DNA of 64,000 nucleotides. Origin: Euonymus europaeus (lineage: Eukaryota > Streptophyta > Magnoliopsida > Celastrales > Celastraceae). This document shows, one piece after another, positions 31,851 through 42,180 of the stretch (position 1 is the first letter of the stretch; every line of letters starts with the position of its first letter). The stretch spans positions 18,556,001-18,620,000 of the forward strand of contig OY756962.1 in NCBI GenBank assembly GCA_963580455.1, in the 5' to 3' direction. The notes beneath the pieces are model-generated. The model saw only the letters and a list, made by a program, of their open reading frames with translations, was not told the DNA's origin and made no database searches. The position numbers were made by a program, and so were the translations under genes.

Positions 31851-32747
31851 GGGGTTTATCAAGGTTTTCAGAAGATTTTTTTTTTACTTTGTCTAGAATA
31901 TGAATTGTTGAAGCTCCTGAGGATTTTTTCTTCTAAAGAGAGGATTGGTGTAGATCTTTGTAAAGATCCTGTATTTTCTTATCAATCTCTGTTTGGAAAC
32001 TAATTTCATTTGTTGAAGATTTTAATTTAGATTTATTTAAGGGTATACGTTCAGACTTAAGAATAGGTTGTTGAGTATTATCATACCAGGTCTAAACCCT
32101 GGTTGTAACATTGATTGAGGAATCTAAAGATTTTGAAGCTTTTGAGGCTTTCAGAGTAAAAGGATAAGATGCCAGTCAATAGAGGGGTCATCTATGTCTA
32201 ACTCAAAAAATTCAAAGAACGGTATATGTTTTTGTAGTCCTTTGAGAAATCTATAATAATCTCTTTGAATAGAGTGTCTTTTGTCACCTGTATAATGACT
32301 GAGGAACCAGTCTCTTTTGGCTGTATTTTGAGGAGAATAAAAATCTTTTTGTAATGATTGTTTATCGATAACAAAATCATCACGGATAAGAACATTTAAC
32401 TCTAGGTCATTGTTATCAACCATTTGAGAATAAGTTGGTGACATTGGAGGGGAATCTTTTGGTTCCTGGGTAGAACTGGTTTGAGATTCTGGCTGTTGAA
32501 CATTGTAAAATGGTTTTGGTATTGAACCAGAATGATTGACTCCACGTAAATTAGGAGGATAAGAAGTACTTGGATTGGATGAAAATTGATTTTTTGTTTT
32601 ATAAGAGGTACTTGGAGTAGAGAAGGAATTTCTAGGAGGGATTCCTGACTCTGATCTAAAAGATGAAGTAGATGAACTACGATTGAATTTTTGTAAATTA
32701 ATTGAATGTCGGCAAGAACTAAAAGTAATTTCTACTGGAAGATTTTC
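31851..32747 (-). pseudogene. EPRV B1 ORF1 linker
   Basis: Includes frame 32444-32151 (MSPTYSQMVDNN, WFLSHYTGDKR, DIDDPSIDW, then a 1-nt loss near 32170) and a Ser-rich part (SSSTSSFRSESGI) before it. An extra ~50 bp not seen in A2 stands near 32560-32610. Low complexity and fast-changing. Confidence 0.7.
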
Positions 32748-33368
32748 TTAAAGTTTTGATCCAAAAGCAGAAGACATAGCTTTATAATGAATCCTATAGA
32801 TTAAAGAAATTGGAAGAGATTCAGAAGACATCTTGTAATTGTGAGTTTTGATGTTTAAAGTGAGTGCATCTAAAAGATTTTGATCACTTAAAGAAACTGT
32901 AAAATTTGGATAACAATCAAAATAGATTGGACCACTACAGAGGCTAGTTTCAACTGTACCTAAGAGTGAATCATTGAATTCTAACATTCTAAAATCACGT
33001 AGACATAAAAGAATTGATGTATTTAAACCTTCACGAGTTAAGGGTTTAATACCGATTTGAACTAATCCTATATGAAGATAGTTGTATTTTTGCTTATGTT
33101 TTTCTAACGATTTCTGGGTTAGAAGCTTAATGGTTTCATACGACTTAAACAGTTTAATATCTCTTTCTTTAGTTTTAATTGTATAATCATTACGACTTAG
33201 GATATTAAATTTGGATTCCTTTTTATATATTTTGTTTATTTCAACTCGGGGAATATCCCAATCATCAACATCCCTAACTAAATCTTCAAGATTAATTTCT
33301 TCTTGATTGACGATTCTATCGTCTGATATAGTTGAAGAGGTAGAAGTTGATCGAAAAAGAGAACTCAT
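32748..33368 (-). pseudogene. EPRV B1 movement protein
   Basis: The ATG is at 33368 (MSSLFRSTSTSS). 206 codons include the N-terminal arm (DLVRDVDDWDIPRVEINKIY) and the 30K-type core (IGLVQIGIKPLTREG, LRDFRMLEFNDSLLG, SGPIYFDCYPNF, DALTLNIKTHNYKM). It ends at SAFGSKL by a deletion and frameshift near 32740, losing the stretch that B2 retains (17280-17050). The longest continuous movement-protein frame here. Confidence 0.85.
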
Positions 33369-33536
33369 GTTTGATTAATACCCTCAACTTAATGATTTAC
33401 CAAAGAGTATCGCGCTGGCACTTACCGGGCTGTCCGTCGCCCCTTACTGGCCCCCTTTTGCTCTTGGTTTCCACAAAGCATCAGCAAGGTGTGAAATCAA
33501 CCATAAGTCTCTTAATATACAACCACTTGCCCCAAC

Positions 33537-33547
33537 CTCTGATACCA
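33537..33547 (-). promoter_or_regulatory. EPRV primer-binding site (tRNA-Met), copy 3
   Basis: TGGTATCAGAG on the minus strand. Confidence 0.85.
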
Positions 33548-33859
33548 TGACGGGAAGGATCAGACAAGCAGGGAAGAAACTAAGCTATTCGATTCAGTTA
33601 ATGAGTTGAGGCTTGTGATCTTCACAGAGAATCACTAAACTCAATATATAAATTGGACTCGACAGACTAATAGTCTTGAGTCGTCTTGATTATTACAAAG
33701 AAGTGGAGGAGGAAGAACAGAGATTTATAAACATAAAATTAAGTAAAGCAAAAAAGAAACAAGAATAAATTTAACAATGCTAAAGCAATTGCAATGTCAA
33801 GATTATAAAATAAATAATGAACAAAAGAACATAAAGAACTTCTGGGCTTTATAACTACA

Positions 33860-33980
33860 GGCGGCAGAGCCGACCGTTTGTGGCGCCGTCGAAGTAAGAC
33901 ATAAATAAAACAATAAGAGAGGCGGTAGAACCAGCCATATAAGATGAACAAATTAAACAATAAAGGCGGTTAAACCAGCC
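33860..33980. repeat. Three GGCGG-type boxes in EPRV intergenic copy 3
   Basis: Boxes at 33860-33875, 33921-33936 and 33965-33980, with the same spacing as in copies 1 and 2. Confidence 0.8.
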
Positions 33981-34087
33981 ATGAATATTATTGAATGCAT
34001 TCAAAAGCTGCAAGTATTTAAACAAGATAAACTTACAGGAGAAGTTTCTTCTTTAACTATAGAAGTTTCTTCCTATGATTACATAGC

Positions 34088-34689
34088 ATGGTACAGGAGA
34101 AGTTTGAGTTGTTCAAGTCAAAGCTAGATGATGTTGCCAATTGGGACCAGAATAGCATATTTTTAGATTATGTTGTGGGGCTACTTCCAATTGAATCTGT
34201 TGCCCGGGCAGGTGCAAAGTTTGTTTACTTTCCAGCAAACTTCAACAATAACCACTGGGTTGTTGTGGAATTGGTAATGGAAAAAAAAGACCATTTATGT
34301 CTACGACTCACTACCCAGTGTCACAAGTAGTACTGCATTGAAGACCCTTTTTGATCCCTTGATGAAAATGCTTCCATATATTTTGCATTCCACTGGTTTG
34401 GGGGATGGATTGTTTGCTCCATGGAGATTGCAACGGATACCTTCACGCCCTAGATAAACTGAAGGGTAAGTTCCTATACCAAGAATAATTAGCAAGTATT
34501 CAATTAATTATTATGTATGCTGATACTTTTTTATGTTTTCATTGCAGAAGAGATTGTGGCATGTTTGCCCTCAAATTCATTGAAGCATTGACGATTGATC
34601 TGCCAATAGACATTATCGAACAAGGGGACATGAAGTTCTATAGACAAAAGTTTTGTTCAGAGGCTTGGGGACAAAAGTTTATAATGTGA
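34088..34689 (+). pseudogene. Ulp1-like (SUMO protease type) C48 peptidase fragment carried by the MULE
   Basis: Two coding parts around a likely 82-bp intron (GTAAGT at 34466, ending GCAG at 34547). The first has WDQNSIFLDYVVGLLP and NNNHWVVVELV with the catalytic His; after a frameshift in an A-run at 34280-34288 the other phase gives IYVYDSLPS (catalytic Asp). The second part has RDCGMFALKFIEAL with the catalytic Cys, stopping at 34689. His-Asp-Cys is the Ulp1 triad. The N-terminus is missing. A stop (CCTAGATAA) lies just before the intron in the shifted phase. Confidence 0.75.
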
Positions 34690-34747
34690 ATATTTTTTAT
34701 GATATATGGGTATTATAATGTAAATTGTAAATTATATAAATTTAAAT

Positions 34748-34922
34748 GGTCTTGCATTTTAATAATAGTCGTGCCTGAATTTTTCCTGGTCGTGCAAGTA
34801 ATTTAAATGGTTGTGCTTGAATTTCTCGTGGTTGAACCAGTAATTTAAATGGTCGTGTCTGTATTTGAAGTGCTCGTGCCAGTAAGTTAACTAGTCGTGC
34901 CTGTATTTTAAGTGGTCGTGCT
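34748..34922 (+). repeat. 21-bp-period tandem array (GGTCGTGCC), left
   Basis: Nine copies of a GGTCGTGCC-like core start at 34748, 34767, 34788, 34809, 34830, 34851, 34872, 34893 and 34914: steps of 21 bp after the first step of 19. The spacer is AT-rich. The array lies between the ends of the Ulp1-like gene and MURA and is inverted relative to the right array at 46997-47214. Confidence 0.88.
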
Positions 34923-35079
34923 AGTTTATAGAAACATGAGCAGTACATAATTTTACATATATATTAAATACAATCATAGACTGACATAGCAACTGACAGT
35001 TTGCATTACAAGCAGCACTCTAGAAAGTAATGTTTCACAGTTCACATTACAAGGTAAATGTTTAACAATTTGAATCATC

Positions 35080-37187
35080 AATCACTGGTATTATACCCTA
35101 CCAGTCGAGGCTACTGGCTCCTTACAAGTCTGTCGATTATGGCCAATTTTTTTACATCTTCCACACTTTCTAATTGCTACAGATTCGCCGGCGGATGGTG
35201 TTCTTCTTTGTTTTGGCCTCCCCCCGATCTTCTCATATCAGGTGGCAATAACCTTTTATCTTCACTTGCATGCTGATGGTCTTCAATTGGTACTGTTTTA
35301 ATCGGTTCAGCATAAGCTAACATAATTGCCTCATTTGTATAGTAGCGTGAACACATGGATTGTCGATCGATGTTGCATGTTGCGTGTTCTACAAGCAGCC
35401 AACGCATGAACGCAAGACAATTATTGCATCTCAAATTTCCTACAGGTGCATGTTTTGTTGTGCAGATTCACCTCTCCATCACCGAATCCATCCCTCACAT
35501 AAAACTGAATATAACTAATTGGTTCAACAGACATACGCTGCGGCTTGTCAATCCGCTTTCTCAACTTCTTATCAATTTTCTTACAAAGTTCGGTTGTAAT
35601 GGAAGCTGCTTTAGTGCGACGCTTATGGAACCATCGATGAAGTAAAGATCTTAGATGGTCAACCAACGTTGTAATTGGAAGACATCGTGCTTCTCTCAAT
35701 ACAACATTCAAACTCTCATCAATATTCGTTGTTAGTATACCATACCTCCTACCTGGAAAATGTATACGAGACCACCTTTCAAATCTAGCATCAACTAAAT
35801 AACGATGTGCCCTACCATCTTGAAACTCACGCAACTGTGTCATTAGATGTTCAAATTTTGAAACACGATATACTTCGCTACCTTAAAATAAATAGGGAAG
35901 ACAATATTATCAATATTTTTTGCTTTCATGTTTTGCTTGATGTGGTGTATATAGTGCCCATGGTATGACTCTGCAGAAACCAAAGCGATGACCCTCTCAA
36001 TGTTGTTATGTCTATCTTATATAATTGCCAACTCTGAGAAATCTTCAAGATCAATAGCTTATCTTAGTTTTTCCATGAACCATTCCCAAGATGCATTATA
36101 TTTTGAATCTCACATGCCAAAAGCAACCGGATAAATTTCGTTATTTTCGTCTAAAGCAGCAACCACAAAGAGTGTGCCCATGTATTTTCCCTTGAGGTGA
36201 GTACGATCAACAACAATGACATGTCTCATTGAACTACGAAACCCTCTCAACGATTGACCAAGATCAAGGAAAAATATTTAAACTTGAAATCATTATCAAA
36301 CTCTATATGAGTTACTGTACCAGGGTTATTTTTCTCTAACATTGCACAGGAATGTGGCAAATACGAGAATGATAATTCTGGTGATCCCTTTACCGCTTCC
36401 AAAGCAAATTCCCTAGCCCTCCAAGCTTTGTTGTATCTTATATTCACACCAAAATCTATCCTCGGGTCTTCGACTATGTCTTTCGGCCGATACGTACGAC
36501 CAACGCATCAAATTTAGACTTGATGCATTCTCCAATGACCTTTCCAGATGCTTAATGACCTTTCCAGATGCTTGTCTATGACTCCGATTGATAAGTTCCA
36601 AAGAACACTCATACTTGCCATTGAACCTTGTTATCTTACACAACTCCGAATCTTTCAATTTTATTGCTCGCAAACGCCAATCATATCCCATATCAACACA
36701 TTATGTTCTCTTTCATAGCGTATATAGCTATATTTTTTTGTAATTCTTTCTTGTCCATATAAATATGACCAACTGCAACATGACCACCATATGAGCTACT
36801 AAAACTGTTGCTCGCAACAACACCTGAAGGACCAATAGAATTTGAGCAATGATTCATTTGATCCTGTGGTTCAAAGGAGGATTGATTATGTGACTATGAT
36901 TCCCCATCATCAAATAGGTTTTCCCACTCTCCATCATGAAGACCCTCACTATCATCATCATTAACCTCATCAATATCATTTTTACCAGTATTTCCAAAGT
37001 CAAAATCGGAGAAGCGAAAATCGTAATACTTATTAATCCGCCTGTCATCTTCGTGTGCTACAAGACTTGCAAGTTCTGGTAACTCATGAGAGATAAAACA
37101 CATATTTCGTCCAACAGATATTTAATGCTTCATTGGAACATAGCTTGGAACAAAGTTAGCATCTAGTGAAACAAATTGATCCCTCTC
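35080..37187 (-). pseudogene. MURA-type transposase, central and C-terminal part
   Basis: From 37187: a spacer with an acidic stretch (FGNTGKNDIDEVNDDD), the MuDR N-terminal DNA-binding region (CKITRFNGKYECSLELINRSHRQAS near 36600), FGVNIRYNKAWRARE-like sequence (36450), then the MULE DDE domain with VVDRTHLKGKYMG (first Asp near 36207), DRH (second) and TTNIDESLN (Glu). A SWIM finger (CTCRKFEM, near 35430) and a terminal knuckle KCGRCKKIGHNRQTC (about 35110-35165) follow. Several frameshifts and stops, and one local duplication near 36530-36565. The N-terminal part is beyond E3. Confidence 0.85.
37183..37187. repeat. TSD of E3, left copy (CTCTC)
   Basis: CTCTC before the LTR, repeated at 46622-46626; the MURA reading frame continues across one copy. 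Confidence 0.85.
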
Positions 37188-38214
37188 TGTGACGCCCTTA
37201 TCCGGGCACGCCACGGGTGCCCTCCGGCACCATCCTAGGCCACCAGTGCTATCATCCGGCGGACCGAAAATCCGGCGGCATCTCCCCGTATATCGGAGAG
37301 TCCCCGCCTGCATTAGAAACGCGCAGCAATATATACAATCCATCACACTAGCAACCTAGCCAGGCCTCATACCTCAATCACATGCAATCCTGATCCTAGG
37401 GCCTCAGGCCATCCACTATCAGCATGCACAAACTAATAGTAATAAACACATCAATAAATTCACAATATCATATAACCATAAATTCAAACTCCGCATACAT
37501 CATGCATACACCCTCTGGTGCCTAATGGTCATAAGCATATCATGAATAATCATCAATACATTGTATACAAAACACGTGCTTAGAGTATCTCTCTAGCACC
37601 CACATGCTACCCAGGGCCATCCATGTCACATCCCGCTCTCATTGATCCGCTCCACTGGTACTTGTACCTGTACCAGTATCACCTGTGGGGAGGAAAGGAA
37701 AGTAGAGAGTGAGCAGAAAGCTCAGTAGGGTTAAGAGTATAAAGAGTGATAAGGCCGAATCCGAAACAATAGGCTATGCATCGGTATGAAAGCTACCACA
37801 TGCACGTATACTCAACAATCACATAAAAACATCAATCCGGGCAATCCCCTCATAAGAAAACCTCTTCGATACCATGGCTCGTTCCATGTAATATCGAACG
37901 TGAGCAAGCTCACCACATCAACTCATCAATATCATGGTCGCTATCCATGTCATATTGAATAGGAGCAAGCTCCCCAACATCAAACGCTCTTGGATTACCT
38001 GGTTGCGTGAACCTATCATGCCCGCACCACTCCAGGCAAGGTTCCTCATCAACCATGCCTTTAGTGCATTATCCTACAAGAAGTTCATATGAATTGGTGG
38101 TAACTCTCATCACCTCGTCATCCCTCCAAGTAGCTTTCAAGAATCCTAAGGATCTCCGAGTCCATACTCGAAGTCCAATGCAATTCTAATGCGTTTATGC
38201 CATGACATGCCGAA

Positions 38215-38216
<2 letters not shown>

Positions 38217-38262
<46 letters not shown>
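38217..38262. repeat. (AT)23 microsatellite in the E3 3' LTR
   Basis: 46 bp of uninterrupted AT. The other E3 LTR has (AT)22; related LTRs in E1 and E5 have much shorter runs at this place. Confidence 0.95.
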
Positions 38263-38265
<3 letters not shown>

Positions 38266-39030
38266 CATCCTACATATATATATACATAAAAACCATGATG
38301 CATGAACGGAATCAAATCATGCCCATAGATGATGGAACACACACATAAGGGTCATGCAACATCGAGAATTACAATATCCAAAAGCAAGGTTCGTTTCCCC
38401 TTAAAAGCAATTAAGGCGGAAACACAAATAAACGACCAATGAAGAATTAAAACGCTCTTTAGAATATTGAGAATAAACGATATGAAGAATGGTTGGAAAT
38501 CCCCTACCTCGTATCGAGCAATTCACCAAAATCCCACAATTAGGGTTTTAAACCCTGTTTCTCCAACCTAACAATTCCACACAATCGAACTCTAATAATC
38601 ATCCAAAAATAACTCAACATATCATAACCAATATAAATTAAACAACTAAATTGAGAAAACTTACTTTCTCTTTCTAGGGTTCCTCTCAAACCCCAAACCT
38701 CAACCATATGGAACTCAACTCCAAAACAAGAATCAAACCTACATAAACAACCACATATGACCTAGAATCAACATATCTAAACCATAGAAATCAACTCTAA
38801 ACACAACTAACAAGATCTACTCAAAACCCTAGAAATGGAAAAATGAAGAATCTCACCTCCAAGGCTTGAATCTTCCTTGAATCCTCTCTAAATCTCCGAA
38901 ACCAAGCTCAAATCTCCAAGAATCACCTCAAATACTCTTCTCTCTCTAGAATCGTCGCTCTCTCTCTAGAACTGAAATAACCCAGAAACCTCTCAAAAAC
39001 ACTCGTTGGAACCTATTTGAAAAACTCGGG

Positions 39031-39403
39031 TTGCGTATAGGCGCTACCCTGGGTGCCTAGGCGCTCTGGCCTACCCAAACTTACTATGAAGCGCTGCTCT
39101 GGGCGCCATCTTGGGCGTGTAGGTTTTTCACGCCCGGGCGAGGTGCGCCTAGGCACCTCTGCGCCTACTCCATTTCCTCTCTCCCACTGGACTGGGCGCA
39201 GTGCCTAGGCACCCTGAAGTGCGCCTGGTCCAGTTTCGAATCTCATCCTTCGCGCCCCATCTGGCACTCACTGGACTAGGCGCTGCGCCTAGGCGCCCTG
39301 AGGTGCGTCCAGTCCAGTGCCTCTTCTTCTGGTATTCTTCCTCACTTGTCTCTTACTGGACTAGGCGCAGTGCCTAGGCGCCCCTTGGTGCGCCTAGTCC
39401 AGT
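39031..39403. repeat. CCTAGG palindrome and hairpin units in the E3 3' LTR
   Basis: Three imperfect units of about 80-90 bp, each with outer arms like ACTGGACTAGGCGC / GCGCCTAGTCCAGT around a central CCTAGG (best at 39355-39403; others near 39187-39233 and 39266-39320). Further CCTAGG or CCCGGG cores lie at 39056, 39133 and 39148. The unit can fold into long hairpins. The other LTR has a shorter version. Confidence 0.85.
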
Positions 39404-39460
39404 TTTCCCCTTTTGTTCAGAACTCAAAAATTCACAACATTTTTGGGTCGAGGTTTCACA

Positions 39461-39475
39461 TCCTTCCCCCCCTTA
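39461..39475 (-). promoter_or_regulatory. E3 polypurine tract
   Basis: The minus strand reads a run of A and G with seven to eight consecutive G directly before the LTR start TGTGAAACC; it primes plus-strand synthesis. Confidence 0.88.
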
Positions 39476-41015
39476 AAGAAATTTCGTCCCGAAATTTAAC
39501 TACACAAGTACCTGAATCTCCGAACAGTTCCGGGTACTTTTCTTTCATTATGGATTCCAATTCCCAAGTTGCTTCCTCAACTCCATGATACATCCACATC
39601 ACTTTTACTAATGGAATCACACTCGACCTCGTGAACTTGTTCTGTCGGTCTAGAATCTTCACCGGTTAAAGAGTGTAACTCTCATCTTCTCCAACTTCCA
39701 ACGTAGTCCAATCTATCACATGCGACGGATCCGGCTCATATTTCTGAAGCATTGATACATGGAATACATTGTGAACCTTCTCAAGCTTCGGTGGAAGTGC
39801 CAAACGGTACACCACCGGTCCAACCGTCTCCAAAATCTCAAATGGCCCCACAAATCTCGGTGCCAACTTCCTATGCTTGCTATACCTCTGAATTCCACGT
39901 CTCAGACTAACCTTTAAGAAACCTTATCGCCTACAGCGAACTCCAAAGGTCTCCTCCTGCGGTCAACATAAGACTTTTGTCGGCTCTGCGCGGTGATCAA
40001 CCGCCTTCGGATCTCATCCACTCTCTCTTGAGCTTCCTTGACCATCTCCGATCCTGAAACAACTTTCTCACCAACCTCTGCCCAACGCAAAGGCGACCTA
40101 CAAGGCCTCCCGTAGAGCGCCTCATAAGGTGCCATTCCGATACTACTCTGGAAAGAGTTGTTATACACAAACTCTGGCAAATGTAAGTACCGATCCCAAC
40201 TTCCTCCAAAGCCAACTACACATGCCCGTAGCATATCTTCTAAAATCTGTATGGTTCTCTCACTCTGCCAATCACTCTGAGGATGATAAGCTGTAGAGAA
40301 ATCCAACTTCGTTCCCAATGCCTCCTGTAAACTACTCCAGAATCTACCTGTGAACCGCGGGTCTCGGTCCGACACAATAGATAATGGAATTCCGTGAAGT
40401 CTCACAATCTCCTTGACATACTTAGTACTTAAGGTCTCCAACGAATCCGTCTTGTTCATGGGTAAGAAGTGTGCAGACTTGGTCAATCTATCCACTATCA
40501 CCCAAACCGTGTCACGCCCGTCTCTGAGTCATTGGCAACGACGTCACAAAGTCCATTGTGATCCTCTCCCACTTCCATTGTGCTACCGATAAGGGTTGCA
40601 ACAATCCAGCTGGTCTCTCATGCTCTGCCTTCACTTGTTGACAAGTAAGACACTTCGTCACAAATCTAGCAGCATCGGCCTTCATTCCCTTCCACACAAA
40701 ACTCTGCCTCAAGTTTTGGTACATCTTCCTACCCCCGGGATGCATAGCAAACCAAGAATGATGTGTTTCCTTTAGAATCTCTTGCCTCAACTCATCATCT
40801 TCGGGAACCACTAACCTTCCCACATATCGTACTCCACCATCATTCCATCTAACCCATCCAAGACTCTCATCAATCACATCAAGGGTATGATCTCCATTCT
40901 GTGCATCTATAACCTTCTGAACCATCTTAGGTCTCGAAGTTATAGAACACAAATGCATCTTTTCCTCTTGACTCTTCAACTCTAATCCAAACTCATTGAT
41001 TGTCTCCACAATTCC
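39476..41015 (-). pseudogene. E3 integrase with chromodomain-like end
   Basis: Frame 41009-40512 has the zinc finger ([11 protein letters not shown] ... [11 protein letters not shown]); a frameshift near 40505 leads to 40501-39914 with VSDRDPRF and the Glu in SERTIQ. A further indel near 39915, then LAPRFVGPFEIL, and after a TAA near 39666 the chromodomain-like end KILDRQNK...YPELF (to about 39480). The N-terminal stop at about 41013 changes a Trp codon. Confidence 0.88.
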
Positions 41016-42180
41016 CTACTCATGCATGAATAGGCTAGAAATCTTCTTCTTCATACTCAAGGCATCCGTGACTACATTTGCTTTACCGGAATGGTATTGC
41101 AAATCGAAGTCGAAGTCGAAGTCCTCCAAGTATTCCATCCACCTCCTTTGACGCAAATTCAATTCCCTTTGGGTGAATAGATACTTGAGGGCTCTTGTGA
41201 TCCGAAAACACTTCAAATCTCTCTCCGTAAAGATAATACCTCCATTGCTTAAGTGCAAACACCACTGCCGCTAACTCCAAATCATGCACCGAATAATTCC
41301 TCTCATGTGTCTTGAGCAACCTTGAACCATACTCTATCACTCGGCCTCGTTGCATCAACACACAACCTAAACCGACTCCAGACGCATCGCAAAACATTTG
41401 GTAGCCTACATTTCTTTCCGGAACCACCAACACTAGAGGTGTTGTCAACCTCTTCTTCAACTCCTCAAAGGCGGCCTCACACTCGTCTGTCCACATAAAT
41501 GGTGTGCCCTTCTTTGTAAGCTGCGTCATCGGCGAAGCAACTCTCGAAAAATCCTCAATAAATCTCTGGTAGTAACCTGCCAATCCCAGAAAACTCCGGA
41601 TCTCTGTCACATTCTTTGGTCTCTCCCAATTGAAAACTGACTCAACCTTGGAGTAGTCAACCGCTATGCCTTCTTGAGTGATCACATGGCCTAGGAACTT
41701 CACTTCCGTGGCCCAAAATTCACACTTACTCAATTTAGCATACAGTTGATTCTCCCTCAACGTCTGTAACACTACCCTCAAGTGTTCCTCATGCTCTTCC
41801 TCCGTAGGAGAATAAATCAATATGTCATCTATAAACACCACCACAAACTTATCCAAAAACGGTCTAAGAACCCTTTGTATTAGGTCCATGAACACCGCTG
41901 GGGCATTTGTCAACCCAAACGGCATCACAAGAAACTCATAATGCCCATAAAGAGTTCTAAACGCTGTTTTCTGGATATCCTCATCATTAATCCTCAACTG
42001 ATGATAACCCGATCTCAAGTCAATCTTAGAAAAATGCCTAGCACCTCTCAATTGGTCAAACAAATCATTGATCCTAGGCAATGGATACTTATTCCTCACT
42101 GTAACCTTATTCAACTGCCTATAATCAATACACATCCTCAAACTTCCGTCTTTCTTCTTGACGAATAACACCGGTGCTCC
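41016..42180 (-). pseudogene. E3 reverse transcriptase and RNase H
   Basis: Open frame 42171-41083: [39 protein letters not shown], then RNase [10 protein letters not shown] and [15 protein letters not shown] 1-nt insertion near 41190 shifts the rest into 41258-41016 ([14 protein letters not shown]). It is preceded by a TGA at about 42174 at the Trp of SPWGAP. Confidence 0.9.

Larger units (their letters stand above)
6601..34038 (-). mobile_element. Endogenous pararetrovirus array (florendovirus-like), interrupted by E5 and E2
   Basis: EPRV sequence occupies 6601-13895, 16878-20187 and 27941-34038, all on the minus strand. Removing E2 joins the flanks cleanly at one TATTT copy. Near E5 about 150 bp of EPRV is missing. 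Three intergenic regions with a tRNA-Met primer site occur (around 9280, 18048 and 33547), each followed by the same ORF1 start, so the tract is a head-to-tail array as expected from circular viral DNA. There is no integrase and no LTR. Two genome types alternate: B1 (30490-34038), A1 (27941-30489 plus 19302-20187), B2 (16878-19301 plus 10398-13895), A2 (6601-10397). Caulimoviridae is well supported; the florendovirus placement rests on the ORF layout and the two-component pattern. Confidence 0.85.
33369..34038 (-). promoter_or_regulatory. EPRV intergenic region, copy 3 (truncated)
   Basis: Matches copies 1 and 2 from the ORF1 start back to 34038, where it joins MULE-related sequence; the hairpin pair is lost. 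It keeps the primer site 33537-33547, a TATA-like box near 33650 and GGCGG boxes at 33860, 33921 and 33965. This is the right end of the EPRV tract. Confidence 0.75.
37188..39460 (-). repeat. E3 3' LTR
   Basis: From TGTGACGCCC (U5 end on the plus strand) to GGTTTCACA at 39460; 2273 bp. It contains (AT)23 at 38217-38262. Small frames such as 38118-38342 (Tyr-Ile repeats) only reflect the AT repeat. Confidence 0.93.

Noticed and set aside
6601..34038. Reading the EPRV as a LTR retrotransposon
   Set aside because: No integrase, no LTRs; movement protein and coat protein are present and units are head to tail, as for pararetroviruses.
6601..34038. A complete, replication-competent viral genome
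   Set aside because: Every polyprotein unit has stops, frameshifts, deletions or chimeric joints, and RNase H has lost a catalytic residue; it is a fossil.
34748..34922. CRISPR-like array
   Set aside because: The genome is plant nuclear DNA; the repeat core is only 9 bp with ~12-bp AT-rich spacers and fixed 21-bp phase, unlike CRISPR repeats and spacers.
38118..38342. ORF encoding a Tyr-Ile repeat (also at 45376-45570)
   Set aside because: Translation of an AT microsatellite inside an LTR.
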